A stretch of 28,411 nucleotides of DNA from JACTUA01 sp964551875 (lineage in GTDB: Archaea > Halobacteriota > Methanomicrobia > Methanomicrobiales > JACTUA01): the NCBI GenBank assembly GCA_964551875.1, contig CAZKEV010000025.1:1-28411 (forward strand), written 5' to 3'. The notes under the pieces are model-generated. The model searched no databases, was not told the origin of the DNA, and worked only from the letters and a program-made list of their open reading frames with translations. This document shows, piece by piece, positions 1-6,389 of the stretch. Position 1 is the first letter of the stretch. Every line of letters begins with the position of its first letter. The translations under genes were made by a program, and so were the position numbers.

Positions 1-59
1 GACCGTTCCAGGGCCGCCACGATCTCTTCCGGGGTCCAGGTTCTCTTGGGTTCGTTCAT
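1..59 (-). CDS. Hypothetical protein, N-terminal fragment at window edge
   Basis: Only the first 19 complete codons are visible; the protein begins MNEPKRTWTPEEIVAALE and runs off the left edge. The ATG is preceded by AGGAGG at good spacing. It is the first gene behind the promoter at 87-114, so it opens a new leftward operon. The TPEEIVAALE stretch looks like a helix start, but too little is visible to assign a function. Confidence 0.75.
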   Translation of the reverse strand, partial: MNEPKRTWTPEEIVAALER

Positions 60-86
60 CGTCGTCCTCCTCGATTCACTACACAC

Positions 87-114
87 AGTATATATCGTTC
101 GCATGATTTGTCAA
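87..114 (-). promoter_or_regulatory. Sigma-70-type promoter, member of the repeated promoter family
   Basis: Read on the minus strand: TTGACA (109-114), 16-bp spacer containing GCGAACG, TATACT (87-92), then a leader ending GTAGTGAATCGAGGAGG before the ATG at 59. The -35 box is preceded by CCCCC. The 88 bases upstream, to the end of the 203-610 gene, hold no gene and no clear hairpin terminator, only T-rich sequence that could act as an UP element. Confidence 0.93.
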
Positions 115-202
115 GGGGGAAAATAGAAAAATCGGTAGGCGCGAACAATGGTGGTCAAACCCCGGCGTTCTCGTCACGAATGGAAATCGTGCTTCGAGGT
201 GG

Positions 203-610
203 CTATTTCATGAGGCGGCCTGCCGCGAGACAAGCTCGGAGAGCAGACACAATTTCCGTGATGATGTCGAACACGCGGGGAGTTCGCATCGTCGGGATGA
301 TGTCCTTCTCCCCCCTGGAAAGCCGCTCGGCCACGTCGCTGTCGTAGTACAGAAAACCGCAGTCGTTGAACACCTCCTCGTAGCTCCCCCAGGACACAGC
401 AACGGTGCAGGGGGATGTGAGCTCCCCCCACGCTCCCCTGATATGGAAGCGGAGGGTCATCCCGACCTCAAGGTCTTTGAAGTCCATCTTCGTCCAGGGA
501 AGGATCTCCGCCGAGAGCCCCTCGTACCCGTGCATCTTCTTCTGGACGCTTTCGAGGATCTTCTCGCAGGTCTTCCAACCCAGCCGGTCGACCTTCATGT
601 CCTTTCGCAC
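203..610 (-). CDS. Hypothetical protein, paralogue of the 18462-18884 protein
   Basis: 135 residues from a GTG start, chosen because GGAGG lies four bases upstream; an ATG four codons further in (598) is the alternative. Function is not recognised. The middle (LPW, then TLRF, then VSWGSYEEVF, then YYDSDVAE) matches in order the protein at 18462-18884 (LPW, TLRL, ISWGCVGETVF, YDGDVAGE), and both end in a basic LMK/MMK tail, so the two look like diverged copies. It is the last gene of the operon that starts at 2578. A CGCAAA-N3-TTTGCG inverted repeat sits just upstream of its ribosome binding site. Confidence 0.8.
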   Translation of the reverse strand: MRKDMKVDRLGWKTCEKILESVQKKMHGYEGLSAEILPWTKMDFKDLEVGMTLRFHIRGAWGELTSPCTVAVSWGSYEEVFNDCGFLYYDSDVAERLSRGEKDIIPTMRTPRVFDIITEIVSALRACLAAGRLMK

Positions 611-618
611 GGATCCTC

Positions 619-633
619 CGCAAACTGTTTGCG
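619..633. repeat. Inverted repeat CGCAAA-CTG-TTTGCG (copy 1 of 4)
   Basis: A perfect 6-bp inverted repeat with a 3-base centre (CGCAAACTGTTTGCG), extended by one more pair, in the 24-bp gap between two minus-strand genes. The ribosome binding site of the downstream gene begins inside or just after the right arm. The same arms recur at 5675-5689, 8738-8752 and 16398-16412. It could be an operator or an RNA hairpin controlling translation. Confidence 0.7.
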
Positions 634-634
634 T

Positions 635-1060
635 TCAGAGGGAGAGCCTCAAGGCCGTGATGACAGGCTCGATCTCGTCCCACAATCCCCGGCGTCGAAT
701 CTCCTCCAGCATCTCCCTCCTGTCCTCGTAGTTCGCCAGCTCCTCGCGGGAAAGAATCCGCATGACGACCGTCGCGTCGTGCAGGGCCGTGTGCAGGGGA
801 AGAACCTTCATGCACCATGTCTTCGTGCGGTGCGCCTTCCTCGGATCGCTGATGAGGCACACGCTTTCAGAGGGAATCCCCTCCGCCGCCTCCTCTGGAA
901 TCCATCGCCCGTGCGATATCCTCCGGTGGGTACGATTCAGATACCCCCTCGGCTCGACCCATTTCGATCTGCGACCGAACCACACCAGAAGCCGAATGGT
1001 TTCCTCGGAAAGCGTCTTCACCGCACCCTTCTGATCGTCGAAGATTTCGTTCTGGTCCAT
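635..1060 (-). CDS. Hypothetical protein
   Basis: 141 residues, not recognised. The protein is charged, with a basic middle (residues about 29-50, rich in Arg, Trp and His) and a helical C-terminal third (REELANYEDRREMLEEIRRR). No membrane segment and no zinc motif. It lies between the SAM-dependent methyltransferase and the 203-610 gene in one operon; the 10-base gap upstream and a weak GAGCGGTAGG binding site suggest it is read by translational coupling. Confidence 0.8.
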   Translation of the reverse strand: MDQNEIFDDQKGAVKTLSEETIRLLVWFGRRSKWVEPRGYLNRTHRRISHGRWIPEEAAEGIPSESVCLISDPRKAHRTKTWCMKVLPLHTALHDATVVMRILSREELANYEDRREMLEEIRRRGLWDEIEPVITALRLSL

Positions 1061-1070
1061 CCTACCGCTC

Positions 1071-1784
1071 TCACAGCCTAACGCCGTCCGCTTCCTTCGG
1101 AAGATCCTTCACATCGAACCGCCTCGGATGCCAGAACGCCCACTCCTTCTCCTCCCGCTTGCTCTTCTGCCGAAGGTATCGGAGCCGGTCCTCCTCCCAG
1201 GCCCCCATCCAGCACTGCGGGTTCTCCTTGTTCAGCCGCTTGCAGAACCTCCGCTTGAGCGTGGCGAGGCCATCCAAGTTGTCTTCGCAGACCGTCGGCC
1301 AGATGTCAAACCACAGAACATCCCACTTCTGCCCCTTCGGGGGGTAGAAGTCGAAGATGTCCATGTTGATCACGGTGAGCTTCGCCGCGTCCGCGCCCAG
1401 GTGCGCCCGCACGTGGGGCTCCACCAAGGCGATCACGTCGGCGGACTTCTCGATCACCAGAACGCTCCTGACCTCGGGCTTCCGACACACGGGGATCAAC
1501 ATGACCCCCAGGCCCATCCCGGCGATCAGCACGTCCCCGTTGGCCCGGTAGACGGCGTGGGAGTTCGTGGACTGCTCCATGAGCGTGTCCGACATCATGA
1601 GATGCTTTCCGACGACGAGCCGGGCGTACTTCCCTGGGGGAACGTACTCACCCGAGCACGCGTTGACCGCCGCCCGGAGCGAAGTGAAGTCGCTGGCCTT
1701 CTTCGACACCTCGAAGTGCGTGACCTTCGCCTCCCCGACCTGGCCCTCGGGGACCACCTCGATCATCCTCGCCCACTCGATCAT
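1071..1784 (-). CDS. Class I SAM-dependent methyltransferase, spermidine-synthase-like
   Basis: 237 residues with a Rossmann methyltransferase core: glycine-rich motif I (VLIAGMGLGV, about residues 86-95), an acidic strand end in VLVIEKSADV (about 109-118), VINMDIFDF (about 138-146) and the motif-IV-like strand WDVLWFDIWPT (about 154-164). This order matches the spermidine-synthase-like subgroup. The N-terminal 80 residues could be a substrate domain. No zinc ribbon or target-recognition domain is seen, so a small-molecule or protein substrate is more likely than DNA; the substrate is unknown. Start: ATG at 1784 follows GGAGGAGACC and overlaps the stop of the upstream gene as ATGA; an in-frame GTG four codons earlier is less likely. 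Confidence 0.85.
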   Translation of the reverse strand: MIEWARMIEVVPEGQVGEAKVTHFEVSKKASDFTSLRAAVNACSGEYVPPGKYARLVVGKHLMMSDTLMEQSTNSHAVYRANGDVLIAGMGLGVMLIPVCRKPEVRSVLVIEKSADVIALVEPHVRAHLGADAAKLTVINMDIFDFYPPKGQKWDVLWFDIWPTVCEDNLDGLATLKRRFCKRLNKENPQCWMGAWEEDRLRYLRQKSKREEKEWAFWHPRRFDVKDLPKEADGVRL

Positions 1785-2095
1785 GGTCTCCTCCACGGCT
1801 GTCTTGCCGCCTTCTTGGCCCGGAGGTCACTCTCGACCTCTACGTCCCGGATGAATCGCCAGAATTCGTGAAGGGCGTCCAGGGTCATATCCTTGAGGGC
1901 GTCCTCGACGTTGTACCGCTTGTGGGTCAGACCGGTCATCCCGCCTTGGATGAGGCGGGCCATCTCTTGCTTCCGATGATCGGCACCGTGGAACTCGTGA
2001 TATCGCTTCTTGGCATCCTCGCAGGAGGTGCTCCCGGCCAGGTTCCCGTTGGCGCAGTCCGCACTTTTGGCTTGGCAGAAGTCGCACGATCCCAT
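1781..2095 (-). CDS. Small cysteine-containing hypothetical protein
   Basis: 104 residues. The N-terminus carries CDFC (residues 4-7), then Cys14 and Cys25, with later histidines (YHEFHGADH), so a small metal-binding site is plausible. The C-terminal half is helical and basic. Function is not recognised. Its stop overlaps the methyltransferase start by four bases, so the two are translationally coupled. Confidence 0.75.
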   Translation of the reverse strand: MGSCDFCQAKSADCANGNLAGSTSCEDAKKRYHEFHGADHRKQEMARLIQGGMTGLTHKRYNVEDALKDMTLDALHEFWRFIRDVEVESDLRAKKAARQPWRRP

Positions 2096-2098
2096 CGG

Positions 2099-2578
2099 TC
2101 ATTCCCCCTTCCCTGGAAGAGCCGCCATGATCAGGGTAAGGATCACCCGCTTGAAGGACCCGTGGAGCCGGAACTTTCCCTCGGCCCCGTCGATGACCAC
2201 CACCTGGTGCTTGGACTTGGGGAAGAAAAGCACCCGCCCGTACTTGGTCCCGAAGACCAGGAGGTCGCCCCACTCGGACTGAATCTTCTCGCAGGGCTCG
2301 ATGAAGTTGACCGCCTGCTCCTTCGGGGGGATGGCGACCTTCACCTTCTTGCCGTTATGCTCGGCGTCGAAGAGCCACTTCTCGGGGGCTTCCTGGGGGA
2401 CCACCGAGGGCTGGATGGCCGGGGCCTTGGGGAAACGGTTGGCGGGAGCCCAGGCTTCCCCGTGGTCCGCGTGCGAGCACCACTTGTCCTCGCAGACCTT
2501 CGGGCAATCCTGGTGCCACTTCCGGCCCCTGGCGACTTCCTCACCCCCCAGCCGGTGTCCGCATCTCAGGCAGTCCAT
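2099..2578 (-). CDS. Zinc-ribbon hypothetical protein, first gene of its operon
   Basis: 159 residues. The N-terminus has CLRCGHRLGG (residues 3-12) followed by further Cys and His residues (WHQDCPKVCEDKWCSHADH), likely one or two zinc sites. A Pro/Ala-rich linker leads to a C-terminal domain of about 80 residues rich in beta strands (KKVKVAIPP, DLLVFGTKYGRVLFF, HQVVVIDGAEGKFRLHG). Start: ATG at 2578 follows AAGGAGGACGAGG. A longer frame reaching 2641 would run through the promoter at 2614-2641 and is rejected. Confidence 0.85.
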   Translation of the reverse strand: MDCLRCGHRLGGEEVARGRKWHQDCPKVCEDKWCSHADHGEAWAPANRFPKAPAIQPSVVPQEAPEKWLFDAEHNGKKVKVAIPPKEQAVNFIEPCEKIQSEWGDLLVFGTKYGRVLFFPKSKHQVVVIDGAEGKFRLHGSFKRVILTLIMAALPGKGE

Positions 2579-2613
2579 CCTCGTCCTCCTTAACCAGTTC
2601 ATCTTACACCTAC

Positions 2614-2641
2614 AGTATATATGATTCGCCTCCTTTGTCAA
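2614..2641 (-). promoter_or_regulatory. Sigma-70-type promoter, member of the repeated promoter family
   Basis: Minus strand: TTGACA (2636-2641), 16-bp spacer with GGCGAATCA, TATACT (2614-2619), then GTAGGTGTAAGATGAA and the AAGGAGG of the gene starting at 2578. Upstream of CCCCC lies GAATAATTTTTTATTTA, an A/T-rich UP-like element almost identical to that of the promoter at 26783-26810. Confidence 0.93.
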
Positions 2642-2657
2642 GGGGGTAAATAAAAAA

Positions 2658-3140
2658 TTATTCGGCCTCTCCCCCCAGTATAAGGGCTACCCGCATCGCC
2701 TCGACGTGCCCCCAGCACTCCATGCAGGTAAAGCACTGGTGGGGGTAGGTGTCCACCTTCCCCTCCACCCGCTCCCCCACGGGGAACTCCTCCCCACACG
2801 CCGAAACCGCCCTATGAGTATCCTTGCGGAAATCCACCAGGAGATGCCACAAGCAGCCGCTCCACCGGACGAATGGGAATCCCCCCTCCCCGTTCCTCAT
2901 GACTCGGTAGGCAGACATGATCCCGGCCCAAAAGGACTCTCGCACCGCAGGATGAGATGGATAGGCCATCCCGAACATCTTCTCCCAATCCAGCTTCCAC
3001 GCCTCCATCGCCCGCGTCCCGAGGGATCCGATGTCCCCGTCGATCGCCTCCTGGAGACGCTCGTTCAGCCTATGGAACCTCTCCTCGGGGAGGTCCTCCT
3101 CAAAGTACTCGCGGATCGGATTGTCCTTGTCGCGGGGCAT
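2658..3140 (-). CDS. Hypothetical protein with C-terminal CxxC motif
   Basis: 160 residues. The N-terminal two thirds are soluble and helical with many Trp and Arg residues. The C-terminus has Cys115, then HQCFTCMECWGH (about residues 134-145), a likely zinc knuckle, followed by a hydrophobic MRVALILGG tail. ATG follows AAGGTG. It is the last gene of the operon that starts at 5606 and overlaps its upstream neighbour by 41 bases. Function unknown. Confidence 0.8.
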   Translation of the reverse strand: MPRDKDNPIREYFEEDLPEERFHRLNERLQEAIDGDIGSLGTRAMEAWKLDWEKMFGMAYPSHPAVRESFWAGIMSAYRVMRNGEGGFPFVRWSGCLWHLLVDFRKDTHRAVSACGEEFPVGERVEGKVDTYPHQCFTCMECWGHVEAMRVALILGGEAE

Positions 3141-3441
3141 TGGGCACCTTGAATATCGAGAGGTCGATTCCGCCCAGTTTTTCAGCCATGACCTGGGCGT
3201 CCCCGTGCTTCTTCCTCCATGCCACGCACCGCTTGCATTGCTGGAACCCTCTTCCCCTGTCCTGCGTATCCCATATAAGGGTCCGGAAGTTGCGAAAGTT
3301 GCTGATGTCCACCCTCGACACCACGATCCCGCAGGGCGAGGTGTACGTCCAGACGTTGGGGTGATCCCTCAAGATCCAGATGTGCTCGACCCTCGAACTG
3401 TGCGCTAATCCGCGTCCGTTCCTCAAGAATCCGATCTTCAT
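3100..3441 (-). CDS. Hypothetical protein with CxxC motif
   Basis: 113 residues, not recognised. The N-terminal half is beta-rich and aromatic (HIWILRDHPNVWTYTSPCG), and CKRC follows at about residues 69-72 with His80 nearby, a possible half zinc site. The start has only a weak binding site and lies one base after the stop of the 3443-3622 gene, so it is probably read by reinitiation. Confidence 0.7.
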   Translation of the reverse strand: MKIGFLRNGRGLAHSSRVEHIWILRDHPNVWTYTSPCGIVVSRVDISNFRNFRTLIWDTQDRGRGFQQCKRCVAWRKKHGDAQVMAEKLGGIDLSIFKVPNAPRQGQSDPRVL

Positions 3442-3442
3442 T

Positions 3443-3622
3443 TCAGTTCTGCCCGCCCTTCTTGCCCCCCAATTTGAGCAGTCCCAGGATGATCTTGGGA
3501 ATCGCGCACCCCGAGCATTCCGACTCGCATTCCTTCGGGGGCTTCGGGTTCTCGTCGCCCTTCGTTGGGTTGATGCAGGAGTTGGCCCCGAACCCGAACA
3601 TCGACTTCTTGAAATGAATCAT
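3443..3622 (-). CDS. Short Cys/Lys-rich hypothetical protein (59 aa)
   Basis: A 59-codon gene filling the gap between two neighbours. It begins MIHFKKSMFGFGANSC, then a Lys/Pro-rich stretch, then a cysteine cluster ECESECSGCAIP (about residues 33-44), then a short hydrophobic helix (KIILGLLKLGG) and a Lys/Gly-rich end. The four cysteines could bind a metal. GAGG lies upstream of the ATG. The short hydrophobic segment could touch a membrane, but it is too short to cross one convincingly. Confidence 0.7.
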   Translation of the reverse strand: MIHFKKSMFGFGANSCINPTKGDENPKPPKECESECSGCAIPKIILGLLKLGGKKGGQN

Positions 3623-3630
3623 GGCCTACC

Positions 3631-3945
3631 TCAAGCTACGGGCTCCTCAACACCGTCCTGGTGCTCTGGGGTCGCCAGCAGGAATCGGGATTTCCCGTTT
3701 TTGTCTTTCTTCTGAGGAAATGTGATCCAGTGCCATCCCCCCGCGCCCTCTACGTGAAGTCCATTCTTGACGCACGCCTCAATGATATCTTCACAGCAGA
3801 TGTCGCGTGGGGTAGGAAAGAATCCCCGCGCATAGTTGTCGAAGTACTGCTTCAGGACTTTCCGAACATCCTCCGGCAGAACCAGAGGATCGTTGCTCAC
3901 GGTTTCTCCCATCGAATGAATCGCTTGCCCAGGGACTCCTTCCAT
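3631..3945 (-). CDS. Hypothetical protein
   Basis: 104 residues from the ATG at 3945, chosen because GAGG lies seven bases upstream; the ATG at 3912 (MGETVSND, 93 residues) has no binding site but reduces the overlap with the upstream gene from 49 to 16 bases, so the start is uncertain. The body (LPEDVRKVLKQYFDNYARG) is helical, then CCEDIIEACVKNGL and an aromatic GGWHWITFPQK segment. The helix-turn-helix-then-strand layout is compatible with a small winged-helix fold, which is inference only. Confidence 0.7.
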   Translation of the reverse strand: MEGVPGQAIHSMGETVSNDPLVLPEDVRKVLKQYFDNYARGFFPTPRDICCEDIIEACVKNGLHVEGAGGWHWITFPQKKDKNGKSRFLLATPEHQDGVEEPVA

Positions 3946-4139
3946 TGATCCGCCTCGGCCTTCGAGCAGAAGCAGATCTCCCTGCGGTCCACCCCGCTGC
4001 CGTCATCGAAGGTCGCCACGTACACCTTCAGGCGTACGATCCTCCTGGCCTTGCCGTCCTTTCCACCCAGCACACCACCCACGATCTTCCAGATGGCCTG
4101 CCCGGAGAAGGATCCGCACCATAGGCATTGCTGGGCCAT
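3897..4139 (-). CDS. Small zinc-ribbon-like protein
   Basis: 80 residues. CLWC (residues 5-8) at the N-terminus and CFC (about 57-59) could together bind one zinc. Between them is a strand-rich stretch (RIVRLKVYVATFDDGSG), and the C-terminus is a helix with Trp (KAEADQWKESLGK). AGGTG precedes the ATG and the gene begins one base after its upstream neighbour ends. Function unknown. Confidence 0.75.
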   Translation of the reverse strand: MAQQCLWCGSFSGQAIWKIVGGVLGGKDGKARRIVRLKVYVATFDDGSGVDRREICFCSKAEADQWKESLGKRFIRWEKP

Positions 4140-4140
4140 G

Positions 4141-4608
4141 TCACACCTGGGCCGTGACCTTCTTCAGGCTCTCGCTGAACTTGTCGGCGAACCCGGCGAA
4201 GTTCCCCCCCGCCGCCTTGTGGGCGCGAAGCAAGGCCGCGATCTCCAATCCTTTCTCGGTCATCTTGGCAATGGGATTCATCCCCGTCCCGGCGTCCTTG
4301 ATAAGGCCCTCCGCCTCCATGTCCTCCCAGCAGTCCCAGTCGTCGTGGTCCGGCAGCTGCTTGGTTGGATCCTCCGTCTTGTCCGGCTTCCAGAATCCCT
4401 TCAGCCTCGTCCCGTAGGACGACTCCCACTTGAGGAGGCCCCCACGCATCCCCCTCGCCACATTAGGCCCGATGTGATGAGGGTGGGTGGCGGGGTTGGC
4501 CCTCATGTGGTCGAAGTCGGGCTTCCCTCCGTGATCCACGCACCGGCACTCGACATAGGCCAAGAGCGACCAGTGATCCTTGCCCCATTGTTCCATCGGG
4601 GTGTTCAT
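4141..4608 (-). CDS. Hypothetical protein, His/Trp-rich
   Basis: 155 residues. The N-terminus (MNTPMEQWGKDHWSLLAYVE) is followed by CRCVDHGGKPDFDHMRANP, then a His-rich segment (THPHHIG) and a conserved-looking GTRLKGFW. The central part is acidic with DWDCWEDME. The C-terminal helix reads TEKGLEIAALLRAHKAAGG. Start: ATG at 4608 sits in an ATGA overlap behind AGGGGATACG; a longer frame to 4755 has no binding site. The compact N-terminal layout suggests a conserved phage family, but I cannot name it. Confidence 0.8.
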   Translation of the reverse strand: MNTPMEQWGKDHWSLLAYVECRCVDHGGKPDFDHMRANPATHPHHIGPNVARGMRGGLLKWESSYGTRLKGFWKPDKTEDPTKQLPDHDDWDCWEDMEAEGLIKDAGTGMNPIAKMTEKGLEIAALLRAHKAAGGNFAGFADKFSESLKKVTAQV

Positions 4609-4895
4609 TTCGTATCCCCTAAAAAAATCTCCCCCGTCTTCTCCGCGTTGTAATCCAGCAGACAGCCCCCACACCACTTCCATGGTTTGGGAAACCACTT
4701 GGAAGAAATGTCCGCGACCTCCTTGATCCCGTTGACTGGGATCTTCTGACCACACGCCGCAAGGACAACCCCCGCCGAAGCGAAGGACGTGTAGGTGTGC
4801 AAGACATCCTTGAGTATCCTGCCAGCACGATACGCCGCCCGACGCTTCTCCCTGAACTCCCCCCTGGCCTTCTTGACGAAGAAGAAAACCCTCAT
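4605..4895 (-). CDS. Small basic protein with CxxC
   Basis: 96 residues. The N-terminus is strongly basic and helical (MRVFFFVKKARGEFREKRRA), the middle hydrophobic (TSFASAGVVLAACG), and WCGGC (about residues 74-78) near the end may be a redox or metal pair. Overlaps both neighbours by four bases. Function unknown. Confidence 0.75.
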   Translation of the reverse strand: MRVFFFVKKARGEFREKRRAAYRAGRILKDVLHTYTSFASAGVVLAACGQKIPVNGIKEVADISSKWFPKPWKWCGGCLLDYNAEKTGEIFLGDTK

Positions 4896-5155
4896 GGCTG
4901 ATCTTCCATCAGGACGTCAGACACAAGGACGGGCTCCCGAAGATTGGAGCACTCCGGGCATTGCTGGCCTTTCTTCCACCCTCCCCATGTCGTCCAGGCG
5001 ACGTCCACCGGTCTGAACATCTTCCCGCAAATGGACTCGAAAGGCTCCTCGTTGGAGAATCGAAATATCCCCCGGGTCGCATGAACCAGCCTCGGGCGAC
5101 GGCCTGTCTCCCCAGGAGACCGTTTCGGATTCCTCTTTACCTTGAAGTACCTCAT
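4892..5155 (-). CDS. Zinc-ribbon protein of the CG...CxxC type
   Basis: 87 residues. The layout is a basic N-terminus, then ESICGKMFRPVDVAWTTWGG, then QQCPECSNL. The gene at 5752-6102 has the same order (KSLCGRF, EDIAWG, YRCSICLEW), so the two are probably related zinc-binding proteins in which a CG and a CxxC supply ligands. It resembles small phage proteins in which a short histidine or cysteine knuckle is followed by CxxC. The start codon overlaps the stop of the 21-codon mini gene as TGATG. Confidence 0.75.
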   Translation of the reverse strand: MRYFKVKRNPKRSPGETGRRPRLVHATRGIFRFSNEEPFESICGKMFRPVDVAWTTWGGWKKGQQCPECSNLREPVLVSDVLMEDQP

Positions 5156-5220
5156 CAGTTCACCACCGCGACCTCATTACCCTTCCTCTTCTGTCCGCCG
5201 CCTTGACCCGTCCCGTTCAT
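5155..5220 (-). CDS. Possible 21-codon coupled peptide gene
   Basis: A 21-residue frame, Gly/Lys/Gln-rich (starts MNGTGQGGGQKRKGNE), fills exactly the space between the L12-like gene and the next gene. Its ATG overlaps the upstream stop as ATGA and its stop overlaps the next start as TGATG. That chain of overlaps is how the surrounding real genes are joined. It may be a real peptide or simply a device that carries ribosomes to the next start. Confidence 0.45.
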   Translation of the reverse strand: MNGTGQGGGQKRKGNEVAVVN

Positions 5221-5606
5221 GACCCTCTCTCGAATCGGTCCATCAGCCGATCCGAATCAAGGTTAAAACCCCCTTCCGGTCGGAACTGATCCACGAAATC
5301 CTTCGTCGCCTTCAACCCCCATCCCGTCGCGTTTCGCACAGCCTTAATGGTCAGGATGAATCTCGCCGATCCCCCCTTCGATTCACAAAGGATCTCGTCG
5401 TAGGCGCGTCCAGGAATAAGGAACTTCGGAGGCCCCATCATCTTCTCGGCAAAACGCTGGGCTCCCCCGATCTCTTTCATCTCCTCCAACACGGCCCGGA
5501 GAATCTCCGCCGTCTTCGCAAGGGCCTCCTGGGTCTTGACCAGGGCGTCGACGAGAGCGACCATCCGATCTCTACCCTCGAAAGCAGCCGCCATTCGTTC
5601 GTCCAT
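5217..5606 (-). CDS. Protein with ribosomal L7/L12 C-terminal-like domain
   Basis: 129 residues. Residues 69-106 (AYDEIL...KAVRNATGWGLKATKDFVD) match the C-terminal domain of ribosomal protein bL12, whose Escherichia coli version reads FDVIL...KAVRGATGLGLKEAKDLVE; in the ribosome that surface recruits translation factors. The N-terminal 55 residues are a predicted helix or coiled coil (ALVKTQEALAKTAEILRAVL), unlike the usual L12 dimerisation domain, and the final L12 strand appears missing. It is the first gene behind the promoter at 5630-5657, with AAAGGAGG upstream. It could bind translation factors during infection (inference); its exact role is unknown. Confidence 0.8.
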   Translation of the reverse strand: MDERMAAAFEGRDRMVALVDALVKTQEALAKTAEILRAVLEEMKEIGGAQRFAEKMMGPPKFLIPGRAYDEILCESKGGSARFILTIKAVRNATGWGLKATKDFVDQFRPEGGFNLDSDRLMDRFERGS

Positions 5607-5629
5607 CCCATCCTCCTTTAGCCGCCCAT

Positions 5630-5657
5630 ATTATATAGCGTTCCCTCCTTTTGTCAA
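5630..5657 (-). promoter_or_regulatory. Sigma-70-type promoter, near-consensus
   Basis: Minus strand: TTGACA (5652-5657), 16-bp spacer ending GGGAACGCTA, TATAAT (5630-5635), the closest to consensus in the window. The leader lacks the GTAGATAGTGAAT element of its relatives but keeps AAAGGAGG before the ATG at 5606. CCCC precedes the -35 box. Confidence 0.93.
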
Positions 5658-5665
5658 GGGGCATC

Positions 5666-5691
5666 TAAAAACTTCGCAAAGCGTTTGCGAA
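5666..5691 (-). terminator. Intrinsic terminator at end of the 8025-5752 operon; contains inverted repeat copy 2 of 4
   Basis: Read on the minus strand: TTCGCAAA-CGC-TTTGCGAA (8-bp stem, 3-base loop) followed by GTTTTTAG. It lies after the last gene of one operon and just upstream of the next promoter. Its core, 5675-5689, is a copy of CGCAAA-N3-TTTGCG, so it may also be a protein-binding site. The 60 bases between it and the gene end are G/C-rich with no gene. Confidence 0.6.
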
Positions 5692-5751
5692 AAGGACGGG
5701 GCGGGGGGCAGGAAAGGAGGACGCCAAACCCACCCCCGCGCCCCCTGGAAC

Positions 5752-6102
5752 TCACCCGTTCAACCTTTCGGCAGTCATCACGCTGTCCTTGTTCTTCAGA
5801 ATCCACTCCAAACAAATGGAACACCTATACGGGTCGCGGAGGAAAGCCTTGATCCCCCAGGCGATATCTTCCGGGGTCTGCATTCTTCCCGCTTCGTGGC
5901 GGAACCTCCCGCAAAGAGACTTCCACCGCTGGCCCACGCTGTCGGTCCCGTCCTCAAGAAATGCGTGGAGATACTTTCGATCCCTCCACTCCGGCTTCCC
6001 GTTCCGAACCCGCCGATGCGTCCAGCGACCCGTGTACGGGTTCGGTGTGCGCTCCGTCTTCATGTGGTACACGGCGTACTTCAGATGTCGGAAGATGATC
6101 AT
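5752..6102 (-). CDS. Zinc-ribbon protein of the CG...CxxC type
   Basis: 116 residues. Start: ATG at 6102 (MIIFRHLKYAVYH) overlaps the upstream stop as ATGA; a longer frame to 6294 is a shadow. A basic, aromatic N-terminal half (TPNPYTGRWTHRR) is followed by KSLCGRF (about residues 72-78), TPEDIAWG and YRCSICLEW. The same arrangement is found in the protein at 4892-5155. It probably binds one zinc; function unknown. It is the last gene before the terminator at 5666-5691. Confidence 0.8.
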   Translation of the reverse strand: MIIFRHLKYAVYHMKTERTPNPYTGRWTHRRVRNGKPEWRDRKYLHAFLEDGTDSVGQRWKSLCGRFRHEAGRMQTPEDIAWGIKAFLRDPYRCSICLEWILKNKDSVMTAERLNG

Positions 6103-6389
6103 TGGGACTCCTGCGGAAGGCCGTCCCAGACCACCACCCACCCCGGCCCCCCGCGCATCAGGGTCGCCCGTCTGCGAAGGCAGGCGCGGGCCTCCCGCAG
6201 CATCTCGGTATTCCACTCCCCGTTGAACTGGAGGGCCTGCCAGCGCAGGAAGGCCGCCGCTTGTTCCAAGGTCACGTCCTTGGGCTCCTCCCAAGAAGAG
6301 ATCCCGGAGCAGGCCCCGGCCTTCTCGTTGGCGTTCTCCACCGGCTGGTGCGCCCGGTGGAAGACCAGATCCAGCTCTTCCTTCGTCAT
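6099..6389 (-). CDS. Hypothetical protein
   Basis: 96 residues. Mostly helical: TKEELDLVFHRAHQPVENAN, then TLEQAAAFLRWQALQFNGEW and EMLREARACLRRRATLMRGG. No metal-binding or membrane motif. Start ATG at 6389 follows GGAGGAGAGG and overlaps the upstream stop. Function not recognised. Confidence 0.75.
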   Translation of the reverse strand: MTKEELDLVFHRAHQPVENANEKAGACSGISSWEEPKDVTLEQAAAFLRWQALQFNGEWNTEMLREARACLRRRATLMRGGPGWVVVWDGLPQESQ

